Source: Symbiodinium natans (taxonomy: Eukaryota; Sar; Dinophyceae; Suessiales; Symbiodiniaceae). Taken from it: a DNA stretch of 64,000 nucleotides. The stretch is taken from assembly GCA_905221605.1 (NCBI GenBank), contig CAJNDS010002759.1, positions 50,926 through 114,925 of the forward strand, read 5' to 3'. Under the pieces are notes generated by a model. The model was not told the origin of the DNA. It ran no database searches and was given only the letters and a program-made list of their open reading frames with translations. The translations under genes and the position numbers were made by a program. Below, piece by piece: positions 21,501-32,539 of the stretch (its first letter is position 1; the number at the start of each line of letters is the position of its first letter).

Positions 21501-24500
21501 GGTGGCTTAAATAGGGTTTATTTGGAAGCTGAGAGTCGTGTTTTTGTGTGGTAGATACAAAGGAAAGGGCATAAGAAAGTAGCGAAAGGAGCTCCTCAAT
21601 TCCCTTCCTTATCTCCTATCCTCTTTTCTTTACAGGAGAATACAGGAAAAGAGGGCCTCCATTCCCCTCTTGTTCTTCCTTTCTTGTGTTTTTGTCATTT
21701 AAAGGGGAACAGGAGAAGAGAAGGGAAAGAGAAGGAGAGAGGAGAGATAAAAGGAACACAATTTTAATGGGAAGAGCCAAGAAAAGAATAGAAGAGAGAT
21801 GAACAAAGAAGATGGAGAGACAAAACAAGGCGCAAAGAAGATGGCACTCTTCTTTATCTATCCTCTCTCCCTTCCCTCTCCCTTCCCTCTTTCTTTTCGA
21901 AACAGAAAAACTAAAAAGGAAGAACTTGAAAAGGAGAAGGGTAAGGAAAAGAGCAGAAGAGACAGGCCGAAAAGAGGGATATGATGAAGTATGGGCAAGG
22001 TCCACGCGCAAGGAGTCACCCTCTGCTTACCCTTCCACTGCTTTATCATACAAGTTCCTTGCTTGTGTTTTATTAGTTAAAATGTAACAGAAGGAGAGAA
22101 GGGCAAGGGAAGTGAGAGAGGAGAGACAACAAGGAGGCCATTTGAATTTTCTGGAGGGGTACTGAAAAGAAGAGAAGACACAAGAAACAAGGAGACGGAT
22201 AGCACTCTTCTTTATCTATCATCTCGCCCTTCCTTGTCTCTCGCTTTTCCCTCTATAATTAAAACAAATAGGTGCCCTCTCCTCTTCAGGAAGCCCCCTT
22301 GCCCTTATTTTGCTAGCTTTCTGAAACGACAAGGAAAACAACACATAGAAAGAGAGGAAAGGGAATGAAACAATAGGCAGTGGAGCTCTTCAGTGTCTTT
22401 ACCTATCTCTTTTCTTCTTTTTCTTCTTCATTCAATAAGGAAAAGAAGCTTCCTTTGGTGTGATTTTGAGATTCAAAAGAGAACAAGAGAAGAGAAGGGA
22501 GAGAGAAAGGAGAGAGGAGAGATCAAAAGGAAGCAATTTTCATGGGAAGAGCAATGAAAATCATGGAAGAGAAATGAAGACAGGAGAGGGAGGTGCAAAA
22601 TCAGGCAAAGAGAAGATGGTGCTCGTTTTCTTCTTTCCTCTCTTTCTTATCTTTCCCTTTCAAATAAAAACAAAAGGAAGAACGATGAACATGTAAAGGA
22701 ACCCGTTTTTTATGTTTGGGAACAAGGAAAAGAACAGAGGCGATAGGGCGAGAGGGGGGATTTGCTGCAGCATGGGGAGGGTCTACGGACAAGGAGCCAA
22801 CCCCGCTCGCTTTCCCCATCCATTGGAAAAGAAAGGAACATGGCCTCCATTCCCCTCTTGTTCTTCCTTTCTTGCGCTTTTGTCATTTAAAGGGGAACAG
22901 GAGAAGAGAAGGGAGAGAGAAGGAGAGAGGAGAGACAAAAGGATTGCATTGTTAATGGGAAGAGCAAAGACAAGAATAGAAGAGAGATGAATAGAGAAGT
23001 GGGAGAGACAAAACAAGGCGCAGAGAAGATGGCACTCTTCTTTATCTATCCTCTCTCCCTTCTCTCTCCCTTCCCTCTTTCTTTTCGAAATAAGAAAACA
23101 AAAAGGAAGAACTTGAAAAGGAGAAGGGTAAGGAAAAGAGCAGAAGAGACAGGCCGAAAAGAGGGATATGATGAAGTATGGGCAAGGTCCACGCGCAAGG
23201 AGTCACCCTCTGCTTACCCTTCCACTGCCTTATCACACAAGTTCCTTTCTTGTGGTTTATCAGTCAAAAGGAAACAGAAGGAGAGAAGGGAAAGAGAAGT
23301 GAGACGAGATAACAAGGATGCCATTTTGCTGGAAGCGCAACTGTATGTGGCCACAACAAGCAGGCCAGGGAGGCTCAGGCGGGGCAAGTCTCTCCCTAAT
23401 TAGAAAAATCAATCTTGCTATTCACAGGTAGGCGCCCTTCTTCCTCTTCAGGAAATCGCCTTTCCCTTATTTTGCTTTTTGAAGCGAATAAGACAAACAA
23501 CAGATAAGAAGAGAGGACAGGGAATGACTAGGTAAAGAGAGGAGCTCTTCAATTTCCTCCCTATCTCTTAAGTTACTTTTCCTTCTTGGGCGGGTGTCCT
23601 TTTTTCTTCCTTGAAGATGCAGAAAACTAGCAAAAAGGACACCCGATCGCCCATTTTCTTTTCAATTCCCTTCCTTATCTCCTATGCTCTTTTCCTTATT
23701 CATTGCAACAGGAGAATACAGGAAAAGGGCCTCCATTCCCCTCTTCTTCCTTTCTTGTGTTTTTGTCATTTAAAGGGGAACAGGAGAAGACAAGGGAAAG
23801 AGAAGGAGAGAGCAGAGATAAAAGGAACACAATTCTAATGGGAAGAGCCAAGAAAAGAATAGAAGAGAGATGAACAAAGAAGATGGAGAGACAAAACAAG
23901 GCGCAAAGAAGATGGCACTCTTCTTTATCTATCCTCTCGCCCTTCTCTCTCCCTTCCCTCTTTCTTTTCGAAACAGAAAAACTAAAAAGGAAGAACTTGA
24001 AAAGGAGAAGGGTAAGGACAAGAGCAGAAGAGACAGGCCGAAAAGAGGAATATGATGAACTGAAAAGAAGAGAAGACACAAGAAACAAGGAGACGGATAG
24101 CACTCTTCTTTATCTATCATCTCTCCCTTCCTTGTCTCTCGCTTTCCCCTCTACAATTAAAAAAATAGGTGCCCTCTCTCCTCTTCAGGAAGCCCCCTTG
24201 CCCTTATTTTGCTAGCTTTCTGAAACGACAAGGAAACAACACATAGAAAGAGAGGAAAGGGAATGAAACAATAGGCAGTGGAGCTCTTCCGTGTCTTTAC
24301 CTATCTCTTTTCTTGTTTTTCTTTTTCATTCAATAAGGAAAAGAAGCTTCCTTTGGTGTGATTTTGAGATTCAAAAGAGAACAAGAGAAGAGAAGGGAGA
24401 GAGAAAGGAGAGAGGAGAGATCAAAAGGAAGCAATTTTCATGGGAAAAGCAATGAAAATCATGGAGGAGAAATGAAGACAGGAGACCGGGATCCCCTTGG

Positions 24501-26117
24501 CACCCTGCAAAAGTCCTGCAAATACCACACAAAACGGAAAAGGGTAGGAACAACATTTGCGGTCAAAATTTGCCGGGATCCCCTTGGCACCCTGCAAAAG
24601 TCCTGCAAATACCACACAAAACGGAAAAGGGTAGGAACAACATTTGCGGGTCAAAATTTGCCGGGATCCCCTTGGCACCCTGCAAAAGTCCTGCAAATGC
24701 CACACAAAACGGAAAAGGGTAGGAACAACATTTGCGGGTCAAAATTTGCCGGGATCCCCTTGGCACCCTGCAAAAGTCCTGCAAATGCCACACAAAACGG
24801 AAAGGGTAGGAACAACATTTGCGGGTCAAAATTTGCCGGGATCCCCTTGGCACCCTGCAAAAGTCCTGCAAATACCACACAAAACGGAAAAGGGTAGGAA
24901 CAACATTTGCGGGTCAAAATTTGCCGGGATCCCCTTGGCACCCTGCAAAAGTCCTGCAAATACCACACAAAACGGAAAAGGGTAGGACAACATTTGCGGG
25001 TCAAAATTTGCCGGGATCCCCTTGGCACCCTGCAAAAGTCCTGCAAATACCACACAAAACGGAAAAGGGTAGGAACAACATTTGCGGGTCAAAATTTGCC
25101 GGGATCCCCTTGGCACCCTGCAAAAGTCCTGCAAATACCACACAAAACGGAAAAGGGTAGGAACAACATTTGCGGGTCAAAATTTGCCGGGATCCCCTTG
25201 GCACCCTGCAAAAGTCCTGCAAATACCACACAAAACGGAAAAGGGTAGGAACAACATTTGCGGGTCAAAATTTGCCGGGATCCCCTTGGCACCCTGCAAA
25301 AGTCCTGCAAATGCCACACAAATCGGAAAAGGGTAGGAACAACATTTGCGGGTCAAAATTTGCCGGGATTCCCTTGGCACCCTGCAAGAGTCCTGCAAAT
25401 ACCACACAAAACGAAAAAGGGTAGGAACAACATTTGCGGGTCAAAATTTGCCGGGATCCCCTTGGCACCCTGCAAAAGTCCTGCAAGTGCCACACAAAAC
25501 GGAAAAGGGTAGGAACAACACTTGCGGGTCAAAATTTGCCGGGATCCCCTTGGCACCCTGCGAAAGTCCTGCAAATGCCACACAAATCGGAATAGTGTAG
25601 GAACAACATTTGCGGGTCAAAATTTGCCGGGATTCCCTTGGCACCCTGCAAAAGTCCTGCAAATACCACACAAAACGAAAAAGGGTAGGAACAACATTTG
25701 CGGGTCAAAATTTGCCGGGATCCCCTTGGCACCCTGCAAAAGTCCTGCAAATACCACACACAACGGAAAAGGGTAGGAACAACATTTGCGGGTCGGGGTT
25801 GGGGGGTCAGGAATTAAATAATTTAAATAATTTAAATACCCCAGGGGGGGCGTCCGGGCATTTAAATTATTTAAATTATTTAATTCCCCGGCTCGTACTT
25901 TAGTATTGGGGGGAGGCCCGTGCTCGTAATTCAGTATTGGGGGGAGGCCCGGGCTCGTAATTTAGTGTTGAGGGGGAGGCCCGGGCTCGTGATTTAGTAT
26001 CGGGGAATTGAAAAATTGATTTCATTTCAATGTCCAGGGGCCCGATTTGGCCAAATTTTGCCGGGCAGCCTCCGGGCAAAATTTGGCCAAATCGAGCCGC
26101 GCATTTCTCATGGCATA
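21501..26117. repeat. Segmental duplicate, second copy (~4.6 kb)
   Basis: Starts within GGTGGCTTAAATAGGG, as at 16771, and stays collinear to TCTCATGGCATA at 26117, beyond which it runs on into the inverted repeat that copy 1 never reaches. Differences are scattered substitutions and small indels (for example a missing CATTGCAAC segment near 21620), plus changed unit order in the 88-bp array. Confidence 0.9.
24487..25795 (+). repeat. 88-bp tandem repeat, array 2, 15 units
   Basis: Same unit as array 1, also 15 copies, with TTGGCACCCTG from 24497 to 25726. Units 10-11 carry the same variant pair as in array 1 (AAATCGG, then GATTCCC with ACGAAAAAGG). In array 2 that pair occurs again as units 13-14 with extra private changes, so the internal order differs between the arrays. 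Confidence 0.95.
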
Positions 26118-26331
26118 CGAAGGGCAGCCCGATTTGGCCAAATTTTGCCCGGAGGCTGCCCGGCAAAATTTGGCCAAATCGAGCCGCGATAGTTTAAAAT
26201 AATCTCGGGCCTTCAGAAAGGCGCGGCTCGATTTGGCCAAATTTTGACCGGAGGCTGCCCGGCAAAATTTGGCCAAATCGGGCCCCTGGACATTGACATG
26301 AAATCAATCTTTCAATTCCCCGATACTAAAT
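25991..26331. repeat. Inverted repeat with ~110-bp arms
   Basis: Left arm about 25991-26102 and right arm about 26220-26331 are near-perfect reverse complements, from GATTTAGTATCGGGGAATTG to CAAATCGAGCCGCGC. The ~117-bp centre holds a further copy of the GATTTGGCCAAATTTTGCC module and its inverse, so the structure is nested. Confidence 0.9.
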
Positions 26332-28330
26332 CGGGGGGGGGCCAGGCCCGACCAGGCCCCCCCCCGGAATTAAATAATTTAAAAAATTTCAATCCGAAAG
26401 GGGTGTTCAGGATTTAAATTATTTAAATTATGCAATTCTGGGAGAGGGAGGGGGCCCGGTGGGCCGGGCCCGATTTAAACAATTCAAATATGAAGCTCCC
26501 GAATTAAATATTCATATTTAAATCGTGGCCTTCATATTTAAATTATTTAAATCGGGCCCGGGAATTAAATAATTTAAATAATTTAAATAATTTAAATAAT
26601 TTAAATAATTTAAATCCTGGAGGGGGGGGGGGCGGGCCTCCTCCCCCAGGAGGAATTAAATAATTTAAATATGAAGGCCTCGATTTAAAATATGAATATT
26701 TAATTCGGGGCCTTCATATTTAAATTATTTAATTCCTCCTGCAAAAGGAGGCCCGGCCCCCCCCCCCTCCCGGATTTAAATTATTTAAATTATTTAAAAT
26801 ATTTAAATTAATTAAATTATTTAATTCCCGGGCCCGATTTAAATAATTTAAATATGAAGGCCACGATTTAAATATGAATATTTAATTCGGGAGCTTCATA
26901 TTTAAATCATTTAAATCGGGCCCGGGAATTAAACAATTTAAATAATTTAAATAATTTAAATAATTTAAATAATTTAAATAATTTAAATAATTTAAATAAT
27001 TTAAATCCTGGAGGGGGGGGGGCGGGCCTCCTCCCGCAGGAGGAATTAAATAATTTAAATATGAAGGCCTCGATTTAAATATGAATATTTAATTCGGGGC
27101 CTTCATATTTAAATTATTTAATTCCTCCTGCGCAAGGAGGCCCGGCCCCCCCCCCCTCCCGGATTTAAATTATTTAAATTATTTAAATTATTTAATTAAA
27201 TTCCCGGGCCCGAATTAAATAATTTAAATATGAAGCTCCCGAATTAAATATTCATATTTAAACCGTGGCCTTCATATTTAAATTATTTAAATCGGGCCCG
27301 AATTTAAATAATTTAAATAATTTAAATCCTGGAGGGGGGGGGGGCCTTCCTCCCCCAGGAGGAATTAAATAATTTAAATATGAAGGCCCCGAATTAAATA
27401 TGAATATTTAATTCGGGGCCTTCATATTTAAATTATTTAATTCCTCCTGCGGAGGAGGCCCGCCCCCCCCCCCCCCCCCTCCAGGATTTAAATATTTAAA
27501 TTATTTAAATTATTTAAATTATTAAATAAAATATTAAAATTATTTAATTCCCGGGCCCGATTTAAATAATTTAAATATGAAGGCCACGATTTAAATATGA
27601 ATATTTAATTCGGGAGCTTCATATTTAAATTATTTAAATCGGGCCCGGGAATTAAATAATCTAAATAATTTAAATAATTTAAATAATTTAAATATTTTAA
27701 ATCTTGGAGGGGGGGGGGCCGGGCCTCCTCCCGCAGGAGGAATTAAATAATTTAAATATGAAGGCCCCGAATTAAATATTAATATTTAATTCGGGGCCTT
27801 CATATTTAAATTATTTAATTCTTCCTGCGGGAGGAGGCCCGCCCCCCCCCCCCCTCCAGGATTTAAATTATTTAAATTATTTAATTTCCCGGGCCCGAAT
27901 TAAATAATTTAAATATGAAGCTCCCGAATTAAATATTCATATTTAAATCGTGGCCTTCATATTTAAATTATTTAAATCGGGCCCGGGAATTAAATAATTT
28001 AAATAATTTAAATAATTTAAATAATTTAAATCCTGGAGGGGGCCCTCCTCCCGCAGGAAGAATTAAATAATTTAAATATGAAGGCCCCGAATTAAATATT
28101 AATATTTAATTCGGGGCCTTCATATTTAAATTATTTAATTCCTCCTGCGGGAGGAGGCCCGCCCCCCCCCCCTCCAGGATTTAAATTATTTAAATTATTT
28201 AAATTATTTAAATTATTTAAATTATTTAAATTATTTAACCCGGGCCCGAATTAAATAATTTAAATATGAAGCTCCAGAATTAAATATTCATATTTAAATC
28301 GGGGCCTTCATATTTAATTCAGGCCTGGGA
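26332..28330. repeat. Field of alternating AT/GC palindromes
   Basis: Eleven palindromes alternate between two types. Type II, bounded by CCCGGGCCCG and CGGGCCCGGG, sits near 26463-26572, 26825-26936, 27203-27300, 27548-27657, 27889-27988 and 28238-28330. Type I, bounded by CTCC(N)AGGAGG and CCTCCTGC, sits near 26620-26770, 27020-27160, 27340-27480, 27720-27860 and 28035-28190. They are joined by AATTTAAAT tracts and by G-runs or C-runs. The sequence is almost only A/T blocks and G/C blocks. No coding frame. Confidence 0.9.
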
Positions 28331-28351
28331 CCCCCCCTAGGACCTAAAAAA

Positions 28352-28444
28352 GGGTCTATTTGGAAGTTGGCTCTTGTAAATAAGTATACGTTTTGGGGCC
28401 TTTTTTCCTCTTGTGAACACGAGTGCCAGCTTCCAAATAAACCC
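28352..28444. repeat. 93-bp hairpin ending in the right inverted repeat
   Basis: GGGTCTATTTGGAAGTTGGC at 28352 pairs with GCCAGCTTCCAAATAAACCC ending at 28444, with a few mismatches. TA follows the right end (28445-28446) but not the left. The right arm is a closer inverted match to 16783 (first 18 bases identical) than to its near neighbour. It is either a small MITE-like element or the right terminus of the whole 16.8-28.4 kb block. Confidence 0.6.
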
Positions 28445-28499
28445 TAGCTGCACACGGGGGGGGGGGGGGGGCGATCCATACGACGTTGTAAAGAGTGAA

Positions 28500-28935
28500 T
28501 TGGGTTTGCAATCATTATACAAAGCATTGTGTTTGCAAAAGGGGGAGTGGCGGCATTCTCAAGACGATCATGCCATGAAGACATTGCACTAAGAACGTAC
28601 GAACCCCATTGGGTTTGCAATGGTGGGGGCTGCGCCTGCCCCCCCCCCCAACCCCCCCAACCCCCTTTCCCCAACCCCCTTTGTAGGTATGCACAAGCTT
28701 GCAAATTCTATCTACACACATATTTGTATATTATATATTATTATCATATTCACATATGTACTTATGTTGCCTCGTGCAAACTCGCTTTGTAAACAAGTTC
28801 GTCATGCAAAGTGGTTGCGCGAGCATTGTTTGCAAATGGGGTGTGCTGTCCCCCCCCCCCCCAATCCCCTTTTAACCTGTCATGCGAAAATTCTATTTGC
28901 AAACGGGTGTTCTGTTTGCCTGCACATGTAGAGGA
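28500..28935. repeat. Dispersed TTTGCAAA / C-run motif, three degenerate copies
   Basis: ATTGTGTTTGCAAAAGGGGG at 28530, GGGTTTGCAATGGTGGGGGC at 28610 and CATTGTTTGCAAATGGGGTG at 28825; the second and third are followed by a C-run. The same motif family occurs at 12610-12720 (TTGTGTTTGCAAATGGGGGA then a C-run) and in part at 16725-16770. Ends are not definable by eye. Confidence 0.5.
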
Positions 28936-28939
28936 ATTT

Positions 28940-31830
28940 GAGTACATTCATCCTCGACAGGCATGGAAAATAGAGGTTTTCCTGGTGCACAGAGGTTTTC
29001 CTCTTCAAATATAGAGAAAATAGATCTAGAATACAATTAGTAGACTGTAGAGAGATGTTTTGCAGTGAAAATTATAGATAAGATAGATGTGGTCCTAGTA
29101 AAGTATAGAGAGCAATTGAGGTTTTCCCATCAGAGTGTAGAGAGAACCTCATGAAATACAGCTTTCCCGGTAAAACCCAGAGACACGGGACCAAGGAAAA
29201 AAGGAGCCAAAGCACCGTCTCCACCCACTTTTTCGAAGTCAGCGCAGTGGGATTCGCACACGTGTCCTGAGGCCTTTGCCACAAGATTTACCATCCTGGC
29301 TGCTGAAGTCGGTCCAGGCGCAATTGTCTTGCACGAGCCACCGCTGTGTTTGCAAAGGTTCAGTGGGAGCTTGGCCTGGGGTTGTACCATTCGTTCCCGG
29401 GAATAGGATGGCGTGTCGTAGGCTCTATATGCTGGTCCACAGGTGTCTTGGCCGTAGATGTTCGATCAACATTGCTAGATGATTGCTGCTGTGATGCGTT
29501 GTGTACTGTCGTACTATCGGATTCTGGACTTCTGTTGTCAACAATGTCGGTCGAGATGCCTGAGCTACCCATACTAGTGACCGGAAATATCTTGCGCGGA
29601 CTCCTTCGCCGTGTCAGGAGAAATCAACATTTGGTGGTATAGGATTGAAGTTTGAGAACATCATCGAAAGGCGTCCATTGTAGCTGCATCCTCGAGGGCA
29701 CATCTGCAGAAAGCCTACACAAATCTGGCATGCATCACTAGATACCACAGCTTGGAAGATGGCAGTGTTGGGCTGAGGCTTTTTTTGATCGCTGCTTCTT
29801 AGGGCTCTCTTTGACACCATGGACGGTTGCGCGTCTGTCTGCACTGGACCGTCCGCGAATTCGCCGGCGGGGACGGAGATCAAGCTGGACCAGATGCCAT
29901 ACACGGAGGAGGCCGGATCAGGGCAGACTGTGCAACTTCGGCAGGCTTAGCAGCTTAATCACAGACATAGCGTGACATGCCGGAGCTCTAAGGCTGGCTT
30001 AGGAGGCTTGTTTCGCGAGAGCACATGCGTTTCTCCACATCGTGCAGCAAACCCTAGTCAACAAATCTTCCGAGGAACCGGAGTTGAAGAAAGAGCTCGA
30101 GTCCTTGTCCACGTCGGTTGCTAAGCCCCAGGAGCGAGAACAGCATGCCCTGAGATCTCAAGGTGTTCTTTCTTTGAGAACTTAGCGAGTTCTGGGTGGT
30201 GTTGATTTCTCGTAACAGAGATATCGTTACAGAGGCACCTTCCCGTCTCCAGCTACAGCTTTTCAAGTGCTTCACCTGAGGCCCATCCAAGAACCCAATT
30301 GGCCCCGTCTTCTGTGCTTGCCTGCGGCGGAGGAGATGCTAGCCAGCTTGAAGTTGCAGCACGCCGCGATCCATGCAACCATGCTGGACATGGAGGAGCA
30401 TACAGAGACAGAGACGGCAGAGAGGGAGGGAGGGAGAGAGAGAGACTGAGACTGACTGAGAGAGCGGGAAGCGAGAGTGAGAGCGAGAAGCGAGAGTGAG
30501 AAGCTTCCTGGTGCTGGACGCAACCCAGTGCAGCTCGATGTATGGGGGACCCTGAAATCCAAGTCGACGAGGAGTCAAACTTTGAGACGCTCTGTGCCAC
30601 AAACCGGGGGGCTCAACAGGCCACTGTGGCCGGGGGCCCCCATGAAAATTCCTTTTCGTTGTCAGTCTCCCACAGACAAGTGCTCGCGGGGGGGGGGGAG
30701 GGGTAGTCAAAGACAGAAAGAAAGAGAAGGGAAGAGAGACAGAGAGACAGAGAGAGGGAGAGAGAGAGCGACAACAGACTCAGCAACCTTGGGTCCCAAC
30801 CTCTCTTGCAAGGGAAGAAGCAGAGGGATCGGAGCTTTCGGTCGAGGTACGTGTGCAGGAAGGAAGAGAACTCGGAGCCCAGTTTTGTGTTGAGTTTCGG
30901 GGACCTTTTCACTGCTCTTCAAGGCTCTTCGCCACGAGAGGGTCAGTTTGGCCAGGTGCACGCCAATACTGGTTACTGGTGGTGATTTGACACAGCGTGT
31001 TTCAAAAAGATGTGTCGCTGGGTGCCTGCTCGTTGCACGCAGGGGCCCACAGTTCTTGATGTCCCATCTACGAGAAAGAAGCAAAGAAAGGAAGTGGGGG
31101 CCGGTGCGATGTTTCATGGGCAGAGGGAGCGACGTTGAGCGATGGAATGAGGAACTGCGGGATGGAGATCTCAAAAAGAGATGGGATCTAAATTCAAACT
31201 TCACCTCTTGGGTTTCATCGGCTTCGTGCTTCATGCTTGGGTCTCTGAGGAGCTTCTCTCCACTTCGCAGACGCAGCTCACGCAGCTGGCTGCCAAGGTG
31301 GAGCAGGCCACAATTGCGGCAGGGCTGGGTGAAACGGATGTCTGGGGAGAGGAGGACTTTGTGACAATGGTGTGAGGGCTTACTCGGGTCTTTGCATCGA
31401 ACCAGCGACATTGAGCTTTTGGGCTCAGCCAAAGGAACCACGAGTTCTCTGGAAGGAAGCTACGTAGCCTGCGTAGTCTGTTGTTGGCATAAGTCGCCCA
31501 AGCCTGGTGTCTTATCTGTGGGGACGTTGAAAAAACTTCCACCGTTCAACCCTTGCGGCAGGGTTGGGTGGGAAAGGAGGTGGAGGGCTCTTGGGCTTTG
31601 GGATTTTGATGGATTTGGGGGCTTGAAAGGGGTCTGCAGCGTGCTTGATGTAAGCTTCCAGTGCAGGATATCAGGCGTCGGCCAGGAACATCCATGATGA
31701 GCCCATAGGCCATAGGGCCCAGAGAAGTTTCAGAGTTGAGCAGCCAGGGCATGAGAAACTTTGCCAAGCAAAACCACAGCAAAAACTCCTTTCCATTGTT
31801 CGAGGGCACCCATTCCTCATCTAAGTAATT
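28940..31830. other. No assigned gene; a few exon-like fragments
   Basis: Near 30310-30420 a + frame reads EEMLASLKLQHAAIHATMLD, then enters a GAGAGA simple repeat (30415-30500). Near 31265-31370 another reads TQLTQLAAKVEQATIAAGLG and ends at a stop. Both look helical and follow AG acceptors, but neither matches a family I know. A second GA-rich stretch lies at 30715-30775. Confidence 0.3.
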
Positions 31831-31837
31831 AAGGGGA

Positions 31838-32539
31838 ATGGGTCCCCCAAGCAGCGCACTTCCTCGAGTTGTGGCCATGGTAGCGGCTGCACATGCGGCG
31901 CAGCTGGATTCCGAGTGCTTCCAGAGCGCCTCAAAAGCTATTCGCCAGACCCCGGACATGTCTGAGGATTTCATGACAACGACGCACCTCTTCAAGGCTC
32001 ATTTGGCAGAGTTCTTTTGCTCCACCTCAGACCGGGGAACAGTTCTGGAGCTGGGGGTTCACGAAGGTTTCACGACTCGCCTGCTTGCCTCAATCTTCCA
32101 GCGGGTGCTGGCTGTGGACTATAATGAGACGGCCCTTGAGCTGGCAGCATCCATGGATGTCAACCTGGTCAATGTGGTTTTTTTAATGTTTGATCTGACT
32201 TTACCCGGCTGGGCGTCCATGATCCGGAAGAATCGCGTGGACGCGGTCGTCGTCGATGCGGGGCACGCCTTCGAAAATGTTGTGGAGGATGCGCTCCAAA
32301 CTCTGCGGAATTTCCCCAGCGTGAAGCATGTGGTCTTCGACGACTACTACCTGCCGCTCGTTCAAGCAGGGGTTCGCCACTTGGTATCCATGGGCACCAT
32401 CGCTGACTGTGTAGGGATTGGCTACGGTTTTGATGGATCTCCTTGGCACCACCCGCATCATGCATGGCGTGACACATGGAAGCGCGGCATTGGGAGCCCA
32501 GAGGGTCTAATTTGCATTGCAGGTCCCGGCCGGTCCTAG
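31838..32539 (+). CDS. Class I SAM-dependent methyltransferase-like protein
   Basis: A 233-aa uninterrupted frame. Residues 68-80 (TVLELGVHEGFTT) fit the glycine-rich SAM motif I; 89-94 (RVLAVD) fits strand 2 with the acidic residue that binds the SAM ribose; 134-143 (VDAVVVDAGH) and 163-170 (KHVVFDDY) resemble strands 4 and 5 of the Methyltransf_24-type fold (D-G-H and fDDY). Substrate unknown. An in-frame TAA lies 12 bases upstream of the ATG, so the frame is closed on that side unless an exon begins at an acceptor inside it. The C-terminus (IAGPGRS) may be intron read-through, since CATTGCAG|GTCC lies just before the stop. It is long and intronless compared with the channel genes around it. 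No signal peptide or membrane helix. Confidence 0.6.
   Translation: MGPPSSALPRVVAMVAAAHAAQLDSECFQSASKAIRQTPDMSEDFMTTTHLFKAHLAEFFCSTSDRGTVLELGVHEGFTTRLLASIFQRVLAVDYNETALELAASMDVNLVNVVFLMFDLTLPGWASMIRKNRVDAVVVDAGHAFENVVEDALQTLRNFPSVKHVVFDDYYLPLVQAGVRHLVSMGTIADCVGIGYGFDGSPWHHPHHAWRDTWKRGIGSPEGLICIAGPGRS

Noticed and set aside
21300-21554. Frame running through the N gap
   Set aside because: It joins sequence across unknown bases.
16936-24200. Recurring 61-aa lysine-rich frame (GAKKMALFFIYPL) as a gene family
   Set aside because: It is part of the purine/pyrimidine sub-repeat, varies by indels, and other frames of the same repeat are equally open.
19770-25795. CRISPR-like appearance of the 88-bp arrays
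   Set aside because: The whole 88-bp unit is repeated with no unique spacers, and the organism is a eukaryote.
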